The notes: generated by a model from the sequence alone, not told the origin. Counted from the stretch's first letter, positions 18,275-28,525 are shown. The stretch: 63,164 bases of DNA from Candidatus Gastranaerophilales bacterium (GCA_944323685.1 CALUTJ010000017.1:1-63164); one strand, 5' to 3'. Made by a program: numbers and translations.

Positions 18275-19330
18275 ATGGAATATAAAGATTACTATGAAAT
18301 ATTAGGTGTAAAACGGGATGCCACACAGTCTGAAATAAAATCTGCCTACAGAAAACTGGCAAAAAAATATCACCCTGACGTAAACAAAACTCCGGAAGCT
18401 TCTGCTAAATTTAAAGATATTAACGAAGCTTTTGAAGTTTTGTCCGATAAAGATAAAAGAGCCCGTTATGACAGCCTTGGTTCAAACTGGCAGGCAGGGG
18501 CAAACTATACACCTCCTCCGGGGTTTGAAAACTTTGGTTTTGGCGGAAACGGCGGCTACAGTTACAGCAGCTCGGGTATAAACTTTGAAGATTTAGGCGG
18601 TTTCTCCGATTTCTTTAACAGTTTATTCGGCGGCGGATTCAGCTCTGCGTCTTCGCGTTCAAGAGGCGGTACAAATTCTTTTTATGAAGATTTAGGCGGC
18701 TTCAGCTCCCGTGCCGGCAGAGCTTCTGCTAAACAACCCCAGAAGGCATCTGTTGATTTGAATATCACTCAGGAGATTAGAGTCAGCGCTAAAGACATCT
18801 TTAACCAGAAACCTGTCAGCGTAAGAATAAATAATCTTGAAAAATGCACAAACTGTTCGGGTGTAGGCTCAATGTGCAGCCAGTGCCACGGCACGGGGTT
18901 TGTTACTTTTTCAAAAACGTTGAATGTAAAAATACCTCCGGAAGTTAAAGAAGGTCAAAAAATAAGACTCAAAGGCGAGGGCAAGTCTGCTTCCAACGGA
19001 ATGAAGGGTGATTTATTCCTTGTGGTAAAATTTGCGGATAAAGACTATACCATAAACGGCTGTGATTTAACAAAAACCATAGAAGTTACACCTGCACAGG
19101 CTGTTATAGGAACAAAAAAAGAAATTCAAACCCTTCACGGGAATATAAATATAAAAATTCCGCCGAGAACTTCCTGCGGGGCAGTCTTGAGATTAAAAGG
19201 ACTCGGCTTGCCTAAAAAGTCAGGCGGATACGGCAACTTGAACGTAAAGATAAATCTGGCTGTTCCTAAAGATTTAACTGATGAGCAGATTAAATTATAC
19301 GAGCAGCTATTAAAAACAGAATCCGTATAA
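18275..19330 (+). CDS. DnaJ-family co-chaperone with half zinc finger
   Basis: The product is 351 residues: a J domain (1-70, HPD at 33-35), a long Gly/Phe/Ser-rich region (about 80-155), a short Cys cluster C191, C194, C201, C204, and a C-terminal substrate-binding domain ([37 protein letters not shown]). Canonical DnaJ has four CxxCxGxG repeats (eight Cys, two zinc sites). Here only one set of four Cys remains, intermediate between DnaJ and CbpA types. It should recruit DnaK. Upstream AACGGAGATGTTAACGCAAC supplies a distant ribosome binding site. Confidence 0.9.
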   Translation: MEYKDYYEILGVKRDATQSEIKSAYRKLAKKYHPDVNKTPEASAKFKDINEAFEVLSDKDKRARYDSLGSNWQAGANYTPPPGFENFGFGGNGGYSYSSSGINFEDLGGFSDFFNSLFGGGFSSASSRSRGGTNSFYEDLGGFSSRAGRASAKQPQKASVDLNITQEIRVSAKDIFNQKPVSVRINNLEKCTNCSGVGSMCSQCHGTGFVTFSKTLNVKIPPEVKEGQKIRLKGEGKSASNGMKGDLFLVVKFADKDYTINGCDLTKTIEVTPAQAVIGTKKEIQTLHGNINIKIPPRTSCGAVLRLKGLGLPKKSGGYGNLNVKINLAVPKDLTDEQIKLYEQLLKTESV

Positions 19331-19337
19331 TAAATTA

Positions 19338-19367
19338 AAAAACGGCTTTATTTAAAAGCCGTTTTTT
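19338..19367. terminator. Bidirectional intrinsic terminator
   Basis: The stem AAACGGCTTT with AAAGCCGTTT is flanked by an A-run on the left and a T-run on the right. It serves dnaJ on the plus strand and the convergent TPR-like gene on the minus strand. Confidence 0.85.
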
Positions 19368-19378
19368 GTTTTAATCTT

Positions 19379-19924
19379 TTATTCAGCAGTGGCGACAGGG
19401 GTTTCACTGCTTTGTGCGGGTGCTGATTCCGTAATTTCAGCACTTATATCAGCCGCCTGACCTGTTGTCATACCCTCTTCTTCTGTTTCTTCTTGTGCTG
19501 CGGGGTTAACTATTTCTACCCCGAGATTTTTTAAAGCCTGAGTCGCTTTAGGAGCAAGAGCCGTGTCGGGGAAATTTTCTAAAATTGTTTGATAACATTC
19601 AATTGCCTCTTTTTTGTATTCGCGTGAGAGATACAAATTGCCGGCTTTGTAATATAAAGGTGCAAGGGTTAAATCAGGTGAAACCAGCATCTGGTTATCA
19701 AGTTTTATTTTAACTTCAATCATTTTGGCGTTATCTTCCGGCGAAAATAAAGAGTTGGAATAAACTTTGCGTGTTAAATTGTCAATTGTTGTTGTCATAG
19801 CATTTATATCATCTTGAGTGATAGAAGCAGCTGATTTTTTTGACTTTCTTGCAGCCTGAGAATCTTTTGCCGCCATTGAAAATACAAGCATACCTATTAT
19901 CAACAATACTAACGTCTTTTTCAT
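19379..19924 (-). CDS. Secreted TPR-like protein
   Basis: The product is 181 residues with a signal peptide (MKKTLVLLIIGMLVFSMAA). The middle, LAPLYYKAGNLYLSREYKKEAIECYQTILENFPDTALAPKATQALKNLG, is two TPR-like helix pairs similar to YbgF/BamD-type repeats. The C-terminal 45 residues are acidic and Ala/Thr-rich and probably disordered. It is probably a periplasmic or envelope-associated adaptor. No partner is indicated by neighbouring genes. Confidence 0.75.
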   Translation of the reverse strand: MKKTLVLLIIGMLVFSMAAKDSQAARKSKKSAASITQDDINAMTTTIDNLTRKVYSNSLFSPEDNAKMIEVKIKLDNQMLVSPDLTLAPLYYKAGNLYLSREYKKEAIECYQTILENFPDTALAPKATQALKNLGVEIVNPAAQEETEEEGMTTGQAADISAEITESAPAQSSETPVATAE

Positions 19925-20088
19925 AATTTATTCCTGATAGTTATATACTCCCCTGATTATATTTTATTATAAATAATTTTTTTGTACTCGACCATATGGT
20001 CAATTATTGTTAATTATTGGAAAAAAATAAAATAATAATCTATAATAAACTGTAATGCATCTTTTAGTTATCGGGTCGGGGAAATTAA

Positions 20089-21792
20089 ATGAAAAAAACA
20101 GAGTCGGCTGTCTCAGAAAATTCGGACAAAATTTACAGAAATATTCTTTTGTTTTTGCAAAATAAAACACAAAATTATGAAAACCGTGTTGCACTCGGAA
20201 TAAAAACGAATAAAGGCTGGAGCGAATTTACTTATAAAGATACAGGGTTGTTGTCACGCAAAATTGCCTGTTATCTTATTAAAAACATAGGTGTCAAAAA
20301 AGGCGACCGCCTTGCCTTATTATCGGAATCCCGTCCGGAGTTCGGGGCAGGGGTTTTTGCGTCAGTACTTTCCGGCATGATAACGGTTCCCCTTGACATA
20401 AAACTTACAAAATACGAACTCAAATCAATATTGGATGACTGCAAACCGGCTGTTATTATTGCCTCTGGACAGTTTTTGCAAACAGCAAAAGAGCTTGCAG
20501 ACGAAATTGATTCTCTAAAATATATTATTTGCCTCGATGAAGCAGATAATAATGTCTTGTCTGTAAACAATCTGCCCTGCGAATATGAGGCAAAATGGCG
20601 TCAACGAAGTTCAAAATCCACAGCTTTAATCATTTATACATCAGGTACTACAGGTTCACCTAAAGGGGTCGAAATAAGTTTTAACAATATGCTGACCCAG
20701 CTGAGCGATTTATCCGATTTGTATAAAAAATTTTTTGGCAACAAGCAGATAACCTCTCTGCTTTCGATTTTGCCGATGAATCATCTGTTTGAGCTTACTG
20801 TAGGCTTTTCAATGATTTTGAGCTGGGGGCTTTCAATATACTATACAAAAAGTCTCAAGCCTAAAGATATACTTACCGTTATGCAGGAAAAAAATATTAA
20901 TTTCATGATTGTTGTGCCCGCATTTTTAAAACTTTTAAAAACCGGTATTGAGTCAGAAATCAAAGCATCACCTAAATATGCACAAATCCTGTTTAAAATA
21001 ATGTATGCATCAACAAAATTTATCCCTTCATACAGTATAAGAAAATTGATGTTTTATAAGGTGCACAAAAAATTCGGCGGAAAATTTTACGGATGTATTT
21101 CAGGCGGGGCCCCGCTCGATGTTGCCGTGGGTGAATTTTTTGAAAGAATAGGGATAAGAGTTTTTCAGGGGTACGGGTTAACGGAAACCAGCCCTGTTGT
21201 CAGCGTTAATTATGATAAATGCAGGGACATTGCCTCTGTTGGAAGACCGCTAAACAGTGTCAGGGCCAAAATTGACTCTAACTCCGGTGAACTGTTAATA
21301 AAAGGTGCCTCTGTAATGAAAGGATATTACAACCGTCCTGATTTAACAGAAGAAGCCTTTACTCCTGACGGGTGGCTGCATACCGGTGATATAGCGGACA
21401 TTGACGAGGACGGACATATCCATATAACAGGCAGAATTAAAAACATGATTGTTTTATCCGGCGGAAAAAAAGTTTTCCCAGAAGAGGTGGAATCCGTGCT
21501 GGAAAAAAGCGACAAATTTGCAGAGGTATGTGTGCTCGGTTCTTCTAAAAAATCAGGAACAAAAGAAGGATGCGAAGAAATCGTTGCCGTAATTGTTCCG
21601 AAAGAAACATTGCTTGACAAATATTCCGATGAGCAGCTTCAAGCAATAATAAGACAGGAAGTAAAAATTTTGTCTTTACGGCTTGCTCCGTATAAAAGGC
21701 CTGTTAATATTGTCATAAGACGGGAGTCTTTGCCCAAAACCACTACAAGAAAGATTAAACGTAAAGAAGTAAAAGCTCTGGTTAATGCATAA
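20089..21792 (+). CDS. AMP-forming acyl-CoA synthetase
   Basis: The product is 567 residues. Adenylate-forming signatures are IIYTSGTTGSPKGVE (P-loop), GYGLTETSPV, WLHTGDIADIDEDG, and GRIKNMIVLSGGKKVFPEEVE, with a final Lys in KTTTRKIKRKE. It activates a carboxylate, probably a medium or long-chain fatty acid, to acyl-AMP and then a thioester. There is no membrane anchor. CGGGGAAATTAA lies upstream of the ATG. It ends 45 bp from the convergent ileS gene and shares a bidirectional terminator with it. Confidence 0.9.
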   Translation: MKKTESAVSENSDKIYRNILLFLQNKTQNYENRVALGIKTNKGWSEFTYKDTGLLSRKIACYLIKNIGVKKGDRLALLSESRPEFGAGVFASVLSGMITVPLDIKLTKYELKSILDDCKPAVIIASGQFLQTAKELADEIDSLKYIICLDEADNNVLSVNNLPCEYEAKWRQRSSKSTALIIYTSGTTGSPKGVEISFNNMLTQLSDLSDLYKKFFGNKQITSLLSILPMNHLFELTVGFSMILSWGLSIYYTKSLKPKDILTVMQEKNINFMIVVPAFLKLLKTGIESEIKASPKYAQILFKIMYASTKFIPSYSIRKLMFYKVHKKFGGKFYGCISGGAPLDVAVGEFFERIGIRVFQGYGLTETSPVVSVNYDKCRDIASVGRPLNSVRAKIDSNSGELLIKGASVMKGYYNRPDLTEEAFTPDGWLHTGDIADIDEDGHIHITGRIKNMIVLSGGKKVFPEEVESVLEKSDKFAEVCVLGSSKKSGTKEGCEEIVAVIVPKETLLDKYSDEQLQAIIRQEVKILSLRLAPYKRPVNIVIRRESLPKTTTRKIKRKEVKALVNA

Positions 21793-21822
21793 AAAAGGTG
21801 AAGCTTAAGCTTCACCTTTTTA
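21791..21822. terminator. Bidirectional intrinsic terminator
   Basis: AAAAGGTGAAGCTT is followed directly by its exact reverse complement (21793-21820), flanked by A and T runs. It lies between the convergent acyl-CoA synthetase and ileS genes and can stop transcription in both directions. Confidence 0.88.
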
Positions 21823-21836
21823 TATGTATTTTGGAA

Positions 21837-24656
21837 TTAGTCTTCACCGTTTATTGCACTTATACAATCCGGACAAATGCTGCCCTGAGGGCCGATGTTG
21901 ATGAGTTTTCTGTATTTCCAGCATCTGTCGCATTTTTCTCCGTGAGCATGGGTTACATAGATGGTGTAACCGTCTTCTTCAAGTTTATTGAGCACTTTTT
22001 CAGGTGCGCTGTCAGCAAGTTCTGCCTGTGAAGTGATAAAGATATTAGCAAGTTCGGGTGCGTATTTGCCAAGAAGTTCTTTATCTCCGCCTTGAACATA
22101 TACTGCAACCTCAAGAGAACTTCCTATAACTTTATCTGCTCTCAACGGTTCGATTGCTTTTGTTACGATTTCTCTGAGTTTTAATATTTTGGTAAACTCT
22201 TCTTCTAACTTGGCATTTACCCATTTTACGTTTGTATTTGGCCAATCCGTTAAAAGTACGCTTTTGATGCCGTTTCTTTGGCTTTCAGGCATGTTTTGCC
22301 AGATGTCTTCGGCCTGATGCGGCATTACTGGAGCAAGCATTCTTGTCAAAGCCTGTGATATTTCATACAAAACAGTCTGGCAGGCGCGTCTTGATAACGA
22401 TTTTTTACCTGCTGTATATAATCTGTCTTTTACAATATCAAGATAGAAGGAGCTTAAATCCGCAGCTGCAAAGTTTTGCAGGTGCTGGAAGTATTTGTAA
22501 AATTCATACTTTTCAAAAGCTTCCGTTACGTTTTTGATTAAAATATTCAATTTATGCAAAGCAAATTTGTCTATTGCTTTTAAATCTTTGTAATAGACGT
22601 AATCAGCCTCAGGGTCAAAATCATATAGGTTGCCGAGTAAGAATCTTGAAGTATTTCTCATCTTTTTAAAGATTTCAACCATCTGTCTGATAGCTGTTTC
22701 GCCGATTCTTACATCGTTTCTGTAATCAACTGAAGCTGCCCAGAGTCTGAGTACATCAGCGCCGAATACTTTAATAATATCCTGCGGAGCAATTGTGTTG
22801 CCTAAAGATTTACTCATCTTTCTGCCTTCACCGTCAAGTACAAAACCGTGAGTTAAAACGGTTTGATACGGAGCTTTGCCGCTTGTGGCAACAGCTGTCA
22901 AAAGTGATGACTGGAACCAGCCTCTGTGCTGGTCGGAACCTTCCAGATAAAGTTCTACGGGCAGATGTCCGAGTTCTTTTGAACGTTTTTCAACAACTGC
23001 ACGGTGCGTAATACCCGAGTCAAACCAGACATCCATAATGTCTTTTTCTTTGGTGAAGTTTCTGCTGCCGCAGTTTGGACATTTAAACGCTGTCGGCATG
23101 AGGTATTTTGTACCTTCTTTAAGCCATATGTCGGAAGAATTTTCTTCAAACAATTTTGCCAGTTTTTCTATTGTGGCTTTTGTTACTATGGGTTCTCCGC
23201 AGTCTTTGCAGTAGAATACAGGAATCGGTACCCCCCAGATTCTCTGTCTTGAGATACACCAGTCAGAACGGGACTCTACCATATTGGCGATTCTCTGTTC
23301 TCCTGATGCCGGAATCCATTCTACATTGTGGATTTCGCTAAGAGCTTTATCTCTGAATCTGTCGACTTTTACAAACCATTGCGGAGTTGCTCTGTATATA
23401 ACAGGGTGTTTGCATCTCCAGCAGTGAGGATAGCTGTGAGTGATTTGTTTGTGAGAAAGCAATGCTCCTGCTTTATCAAGTTTTTGGATAACTATATCGT
23501 TACCTTCTTCATAATATACACCCTGCATGTCAGGAACTTCATCCGTCCAATAACCTTTTGCGTCAAGAGGTGAAAGGACTCCGATATTGTATTTCTGGCA
23601 GACTTCCCAGTCTTCAAGACCGTGCCCCGGAGCAGTGTGTACACAACCGGTACCTGCGTCTAACGTAACGTGGTCACCCAGCAGTATTGGAGAATATCTT
23701 TCATAAAGCGGATGGATTGTCCTCATGTTTTCAAGGTCGCTGCCTTTTATTGAGCCGAGGATTTTTATGTCTTTTTCTTCAAATTCGTTGTCTTTAATAA
23801 ACGCGTCAACAAGGTCTGAAGCAATAACAAAAATATCACCGAAATAATTGACAAGTGAGTATTCAAATCTTGAGTTAAGACATATAGCAAGGTTTGAAGG
23901 AATTGTCCATGGAGTAGTTGTCCAGATTACCGCATATATAGGGTCTTGCGATTGTATTCCGGAAATTTCTCTGATTTTATTTTGCGCTTTTTCTTCAAAT
24001 TCAAATTTTACATAAATAGCTGTTGAGGTATGATCAGCGTATTCAACTTCTGCTTCTGCAAGAGCTGTTTCGCATTTAGGACACCAGTATACAGGTTTTA
24101 GGCCTTTTTCTATATAGCCTTTTTCGTACATTTCTCCGAAAATTCTTACCTGTTCGGCTTCAATTTCGGGAGAAATAGTAACATACGGGTTATCCCAGTT
24201 GCCCCAGACACCAAGACGGCGAAAGTCTTCTTCCTGACCTTTAAGGTTATTCATGGCGAATTCTCTGCACATTTGTCTGAGTTGAAATTTTGTGATATCG
24301 CTTTTGTCTTTGATATTTTTGAGCACGGCATTTTCAATAGGTAGTCCGTGTCCGTCATAACCGGGGACATACGGTGCATAATATCCGCTTTGTGCTTTAT
24401 ATTTTGTGACAATGTCTTTAAGAATTTTGTTTAAAGCCGTACCGATGTGGATTTTAGGCGAGCTCAAATACGGCGGCCCGTCGTGTAAAACAAATTTGTT
24501 TTCAATATCCCTTTGAGCAAGGTTTTTTTCATAAATTTTTTCTATATCCCAAAAATCCTGAATTTCCAGTTCTCTTACAGGTGCGTTAGCGCGCATTGCA
24601 AGTGTTGTTCTCGGCAAATTCAGTGTGTCTTTAAACTCAAATTCTTTCTCTGGCAT
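21837..24656 (-). CDS. ileS: Isoleucyl-tRNA synthetase
   Basis: The product is 939 residues, normal for bacterial IleRS. Visible landmarks are the class-I motif region at 70-73, KMSKS at 613-617 (GRKMSKSLGN), the editing-domain segment VIWTTTPWTIPSNLA, and a C-terminal zinc finger with CDRCW and CPDC pairs. The class-I motif reads HIGT (KIHIGTALNKILKD) instead of HIGH. Zinc-site cysteines are also present in the middle insert (CPKC, CKDC and others). No T-box leader is seen upstream. Confidence 0.97.
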   Translation of the reverse strand: MPEKEFEFKDTLNLPRTTLAMRANAPVRELEIQDFWDIEKIYEKNLAQRDIENKFVLHDGPPYLSSPKIHIGTALNKILKDIVTKYKAQSGYYAPYVPGYDGHGLPIENAVLKNIKDKSDITKFQLRQMCREFAMNNLKGQEEDFRRLGVWGNWDNPYVTISPEIEAEQVRIFGEMYEKGYIEKGLKPVYWCPKCETALAEAEVEYADHTSTAIYVKFEFEEKAQNKIREISGIQSQDPIYAVIWTTTPWTIPSNLAICLNSRFEYSLVNYFGDIFVIASDLVDAFIKDNEFEEKDIKILGSIKGSDLENMRTIHPLYERYSPILLGDHVTLDAGTGCVHTAPGHGLEDWEVCQKYNIGVLSPLDAKGYWTDEVPDMQGVYYEEGNDIVIQKLDKAGALLSHKQITHSYPHCWRCKHPVIYRATPQWFVKVDRFRDKALSEIHNVEWIPASGEQRIANMVESRSDWCISRQRIWGVPIPVFYCKDCGEPIVTKATIEKLAKLFEENSSDIWLKEGTKYLMPTAFKCPNCGSRNFTKEKDIMDVWFDSGITHRAVVEKRSKELGHLPVELYLEGSDQHRGWFQSSLLTAVATSGKAPYQTVLTHGFVLDGEGRKMSKSLGNTIAPQDIIKVFGADVLRLWAASVDYRNDVRIGETAIRQMVEIFKKMRNTSRFLLGNLYDFDPEADYVYYKDLKAIDKFALHKLNILIKNVTEAFEKYEFYKYFQHLQNFAAADLSSFYLDIVKDRLYTAGKKSLSRRACQTVLYEISQALTRMLAPVMPHQAEDIWQNMPESQRNGIKSVLLTDWPNTNVKWVNAKLEEEFTKILKLREIVTKAIEPLRADKVIGSSLEVAVYVQGGDKELLGKYAPELANIFITSQAELADSAPEKVLNKLEEDGYTIYVTHAHGEKCDRCWKYRKLINIGPQGSICPDCISAINGED

Positions 24657-24793
24657 TTCATATCCTCAATTCTTAAATAATTTATAGTAATAATTCTATA
24701 CAAAAAAGATTTAATAATCAAAGTTAATGTGCAACCAATTTTTTCGTTAATGTTATAATAAAACTAAATCCAATAGAATTGAGAGGAAGTTAT

Positions 24794-26074
24794 ATGAAAA
24801 TTTACATCGAAGACATTGCAAAGTACGAAGGACAGACAATTACACTGCAAGCGTGGCTTTATAACAAGCGTTCCAGCGGCAAACTCCATTTTTTGCAGCT
24901 GCGTGACGGTACGGGAGAAATTCAGGCAGTTGTGTTTAAAGGCAATGTTTCCGATGAAGTTTTTGAGCTTTCCGATAAAATTACTCAGGAATCAAGTGTT
25001 GAAGTAACAGGAACCGTAAAAAAACATGACCGTTCAAGAATCGGTTATGAAATCGATGCAACAGATGTCAAAGTAATCGGCGAATCTGTCGACTATCCGA
25101 TTACACCTAAAGAACACGGCACCCACTTTTTAATGGAACACAGACATCTGTGGCTGCGTTCTTTAAGACAAAAAGCTATCTTGAGAATCCGTCACAGAAT
25201 TATCAAATCCGTACGTGATTTCTTTGATAATAAAGGTTTTACTCTTGTTGACGCGCCGATATTTACGCCCAACGCCTGTGAAGGTACAACAAACCTGTTT
25301 AAAGTTGATTACTTTGATGAAAACGCATACCTTACACAAAGCGGACAACTTTATATGGAAGCTGCTGCAATGGCTGTAGGCAAGGCTTACTGCTTCGGCC
25401 CTACTTTCCGTGCAGAAAAATCAAAAACAAGACGTCACTTAACAGAATTCTGGATGGTTGAACCTGAAGTTGCGTTCTTTGATATTTATGATGATATGGA
25501 TTTGGCCGAAGAATTTGTTGAATACATTGTTCAAGAGGTTGTAAAGCACAACAGAGAAGATTTGGAAGTTCTTGAAAGAGATATTTCAAAACTCGAAAAT
25601 ATCAAACGTCCGTTCCCGAGAATTTCTTATGACGAGGCCATTGAAATCCTCAAGAAAAAAGGCAATGATACAGAGTGGGGTGCTGATTTTGGCGGGGATG
25701 AAGAAACTCTTATCTCAGAAGAATTTGACAAACCTGTTATGATTCACCACTATCCTATGGCAATTAAAGCTTTTTATATGAAACAGGAAGGCGACAAAGC
25801 AGCCTGTGTTGATATGATTGCTCCTGAAGGATACGGCGAAATTATCGGCGGCGGTCAAAGAGAAGAAGATATTGAAAAATTGAAAGCCAAAATTAAAGAA
25901 CAGGGCTTGCCGGAAGAAGTGTTCAACTGGTATCTCGATGTAAGAAGATACGGCAGCTGCAAACATGCCGGCTTTGGCCTCGGTATAGAAAGAACGGTCG
26001 CATGGATTTGCGGATTGCACCACGTAAGAGAAACAATCCCGTTCCCGAGATTGATGGACAGATTAAGACCGTAA
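24794..26074 (+). CDS. asnS: Asparaginyl-tRNA synthetase
   Basis: The product is 426 residues. The ATG at 24794 follows GAGAGGAAGTTAT; a TTG 15 nt upstream lies before this ribosome binding site and is rejected. An OB-fold anticodon domain ([20 protein letters not shown]) precedes the class-II core: motif 2 [22 protein letters not shown] and motif 3 [13 protein letters not shown]. The middle signature [16 protein letters not shown] and absence of an AspRS insertion fit AsnRS. It is divergent from ileS. Confidence 0.95.
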   Translation: MKIYIEDIAKYEGQTITLQAWLYNKRSSGKLHFLQLRDGTGEIQAVVFKGNVSDEVFELSDKITQESSVEVTGTVKKHDRSRIGYEIDATDVKVIGESVDYPITPKEHGTHFLMEHRHLWLRSLRQKAILRIRHRIIKSVRDFFDNKGFTLVDAPIFTPNACEGTTNLFKVDYFDENAYLTQSGQLYMEAAAMAVGKAYCFGPTFRAEKSKTRRHLTEFWMVEPEVAFFDIYDDMDLAEEFVEYIVQEVVKHNREDLEVLERDISKLENIKRPFPRISYDEAIEILKKKGNDTEWGADFGGDEETLISEEFDKPVMIHHYPMAIKAFYMKQEGDKAACVDMIAPEGYGEIIGGGQREEDIEKLKAKIKEQGLPEEVFNWYLDVRRYGSCKHAGFGLGIERTVAWICGLHHVRETIPFPRLMDRLRP

Positions 26075-26118
26075 GAAATCTGTTTACAGACTGCATAAGC
26101 ATTATAAAACATATTTTA

Positions 26119-26146
26119 GCCCGACAGTGTTATTGTTCTGTCGGGC
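26119..26146 (+). terminator. GC-rich hairpin after asnS
   Basis: GCCCGACAG (26119-26127) pairs with CTGTCGGGC (26138-26146). It is followed by AATTTAAT, a weak U-tract. It is the likely 3' end of the asnS transcript. Confidence 0.65.
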
Positions 26147-26207
26147 AATTTAATGCGTAAAATTCTTTTCTAAAATGGCGTTACTGTACTCAAACGGAGA
26201 TATTGTC

Positions 26208-26519
26208 ATGCCACAGTTCAATAATTCCTGCAATGTTCAACATTGCAGCAAAAAACTCACGAAAGACGAATTAATACGGGGTATCCGCTTTAATATTGCT
26301 GCGGAATACGAAGCTATTCAGCTGTATGAACAAATTAAAGAATCCACAGATAACGAACTTGTTAAAGAAGTTTTGACAGATATTGCAAATGAAGAAAAAG
26401 AACACGCGGGTGAACTCTTTAAACTGCTGATTACTCTCGCCCCTGACGAAGCAAAATACTACGCACAGGGTGCCCACGAAGTAGAAGATATGATGAAAAA
26501 CGAAAAAAATCCGGAATGA
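26208..26519 (+). CDS. Ferritin-like diiron protein (rubrerythrin-type)
   Basis: The product is 103 residues from the ATG at 26208, which has ACGGAGATATTGTC before it. An earlier ATG (26175) lacks a ribosome binding site. The helical pair has diiron ligand patterns NIAAEYEAIQLYEQI (E-x6-Y/E type) and DIANEEKEHAGEL (E-x2-H). No rubredoxin domain follows. It could handle iron or peroxide in an anaerobe. The N-terminus has two Cys (NSCNVQHCSKK). The stop overlaps the next gene region, and both genes probably form one transcript. Confidence 0.82.
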   Translation: MPQFNNSCNVQHCSKKLTKDELIRGIRFNIAAEYEAIQLYEQIKESTDNELVKEVLTDIANEEKEHAGELFKLLITLAPDEAKYYAQGAHEVEDMMKNEKNPE

Positions 26520-26533
26520 AAAAGGAGATTAAA

Positions 26534-26812
26534 ATGAGTCAGGTAGAAAAAACAAAAGAAAATTTAGAAATGTGTAATTGTCTAAAGTGCCCTTCTTATA
26601 CAACTTCTTGCAAAATCAAAGAAGTTCCGCACAATTTTGTCGATATGATAAAAGGCATAGAAAATGTTGACGGCCTTGAAAACCTGTTTTGTGCTTACAC
26701 AAAGAGCAGATGCATTGAAGAAGACAAAGGCTGCCTTTGCAATGTATGCAGAGTACATGACAAATACGACCTTGAAGAAGGTCATTACTGTATAACAGAG
26801 GGCGGTTACTAA
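26534..26812 (+). CDS. DUF2769-like cysteine-rich protein
   Basis: The product is 92 residues from the ATG at 26534, after AAAGGAGATTAAA. Cysteines are spaced MCNCLKCPSYTTSCK, then LFCAYTKSRC, then CLCNVCRVHDKY, which is the DUF2769 pattern and suggests a metal or Fe-S site. The function is unknown. It sits 14 bp after the ferritin-like gene, so a shared redox or iron role is inferred from context only. Confidence 0.75.
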   Translation: MSQVEKTKENLEMCNCLKCPSYTTSCKIKEVPHNFVDMIKGIENVDGLENLFCAYTKSRCIEEDKGCLCNVCRVHDKYDLEEGHYCITEGGY

Positions 26813-26936
26813 AAACAATTGTAAAAATTTTATCAATCCCCCGGTTTATTCTACGCCATAAGGGGGATTGATATTGCGGGGTTTGGGAAAAGACTTTATA
26901 ATTGAATAAGTTATTAAAATGTTTTATGAGGTTCTG

Positions 26937-27377
26937 ATGGAAGTATTTAATGCCTGGCAGCTGTGGTGTATAGCCGGTGTAGTGTTTTTTATTATAGAAA
27001 TGTTTACACCTGTTTTGTTCTTTTTTAATCTTGCTCTTGCCTGTTTTATCGCGGCAATATGTGCGGCTTTTGGGCTTATGCCTGTTGTACAGGTTATAAT
27101 TTTTGCCGTTTTCAGCGTAATATTTTTAATCTGGCTCAGGCCGGTGCTTATTCAGCGTAAAAATGCCGCTGAAAATGAAACAGAAAATATGTATATTGGC
27201 AAAACCGCAAAAGTTATCAAAACAGTAACAAAAGACGGCGGAAGAATTTACATTTTTGATGAAGAATGGCCGGCAGTATCCGTTAACGCTGATGATGTTT
27301 TTAACGAAGGTGAAAACGTTAAAATTATTAAAACAGAGAATATGCTCATGTATGTTGACGGAAACGATGAGGATTAG
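26937..27377 (+). CDS. NfeD-like membrane protein
   Basis: The product is 146 residues from the ATG at 26937; an ATG 18 nt earlier is also possible. Two or three transmembrane helices (WCIAGVVFFIIEMFTPVLFF, VVQVIIFAVFSVIFLIW) precede a C-terminal OB-fold NfeD domain (MYIGKTAKVIK, GRIYIFDEEWPAVS). NfeD proteins pair with SPFH/stomatin proteins, and the next gene is one. The pair is expected to organise membrane microdomains. Confidence 0.9.
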   Translation: MEVFNAWQLWCIAGVVFFIIEMFTPVLFFFNLALACFIAAICAAFGLMPVVQVIIFAVFSVIFLIWLRPVLIQRKNAAENETENMYIGKTAKVIKTVTKDGGRIYIFDEEWPAVSVNADDVFNEGENVKIIKTENMLMYVDGNDED

Positions 27378-27435
27378 TTTATTTTTTAAGTTTTAAGGAA
27401 AATTTTATCGATTATAACAAAGAAAAGGAGAGAAA

Positions 27436-28452
27436 ATGTTATCAATTTTGTTAATTGTACTGCTGGTACTGGTTGTATGCTATTTTCTGGCAGGTATTAA
27501 AATCATTCAGCAGGAAGAGGCAATGATTATTGAACGTCTCGGTGCTTTTGAAAAAGTATTATATGCAGGTTTCCACCTGATTATCCCGTTTTTTGAATAC
27601 CCCAGAAAAATCCAGTGGAAAGATACTCAAAAAACTATTGACGGAAGAGCATACTCTTATTACTCGGAAAAAACAATTATCGACCTTCGTGAATCCGTTA
27701 TGGATATCCCCAGACAAAACGTAATCACAAAAGATAACGTATCAATTTCAATCAATGCTTTGATTTATTTCCAGATTATGGATGCCAAAAGTGTTGTTTA
27801 CCGTATCCAGAACCTTCCGGAAGCAATAGAAAAGCTTACACTCACTACAATGAGAAACGTAATCGGGGATATGGTGCTTGATGAAACACTTTCTTCCCGC
27901 GACACAATCAACGCAAAATTGAGAGAAACTCTTGACGAAGCTTCAAACAAATGGGGCGTAAAAGTTAACAGAATAGAATTGCAGGAAATCACTCCTCCTG
28001 CTGATGTTCAAGCTTCTATGGAAAAACAGGTTAAAGCTGAAAGAGAAAAACGTGCTGCTATCTATGAAGCAGAAGGTTTAAAACAGGCTGCCATTTTAAA
28101 AGCAGAAGGTGAAAAAACAGCCGCAATCAATAAAGCCGAAGGTCAAAAACAATCCGCAATTCTTGAAGCGGAAGGTGAAAAAGAGGCCGCAAGACTTATC
28201 GCAGAAGGTCAGGCAGCTGCAAGGGTAAAACAGGCAGAAGCTGAAGCAACAGCTATCAACAAAACAATAGAAGCTATTCAAAATCACGGACAGCCTGATA
28301 AATACCTTATTGCCGTAAGATATCTGGATACTCTTAAACAAATGGTAGAAGGCGAAAACAACAAAGTTGTTTATATGCCTTACGAAGCTACAGGTATTTT
28401 GAGTTCTGTAGACGGAATCAAACAAATGCTTGACGGAACAAAAGTTCAGTAA
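27436..28452 (+). CDS. SPFH/stomatin family protein
   Basis: The product is 338 residues: an N-terminal membrane anchor (LSILLIVLLVLVVCYFLAG), the SPFH/band 7 domain (IIERLGAFEKVLYAGFHLIIPF, IDLRESVMDIPRQNVITKDN), and a coiled coil of Ala/Glu/Gly repeats of the type AEGEKxAAI (about 200-265). This matches the QmcA/paraslipin group. It follows nfeD by 58 bp behind AAAGGAGAGAAA. Confidence 0.93.
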   Translation: MLSILLIVLLVLVVCYFLAGIKIIQQEEAMIIERLGAFEKVLYAGFHLIIPFFEYPRKIQWKDTQKTIDGRAYSYYSEKTIIDLRESVMDIPRQNVITKDNVSISINALIYFQIMDAKSVVYRIQNLPEAIEKLTLTTMRNVIGDMVLDETLSSRDTINAKLRETLDEASNKWGVKVNRIELQEITPPADVQASMEKQVKAEREKRAAIYEAEGLKQAAILKAEGEKTAAINKAEGQKQSAILEAEGEKEAARLIAEGQAAARVKQAEAEATAINKTIEAIQNHGQPDKYLIAVRYLDTLKQMVEGENNKVVYMPYEATGILSSVDGIKQMLDGTKVQ

Positions 28453-28472
28453 TATCTGTTTATCTAAATAAA

Positions 28473-28507
28473 AACGACCCGTAACTTTTATGTACGGGTC
28501 GTTTTTT
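28473..28507 (+). terminator. Intrinsic terminator after the SPFH gene
   Basis: AACGACCCGTA (28473-28483) pairs with TACGGGTCGTT (28493-28503) followed by TTTT. An A-run on the left makes it usable for the convergent diguanylate cyclase gene too. Confidence 0.85.
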
Positions 28508-28525
28508 ATATCTGCAATTTTAATT

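Noticed and set aside
24657-24793. T-box or other leader upstream of ileS and asnS
   Set aside because: The 120-bp divergent region is too short and has no T-box sequence or specifier hairpin.
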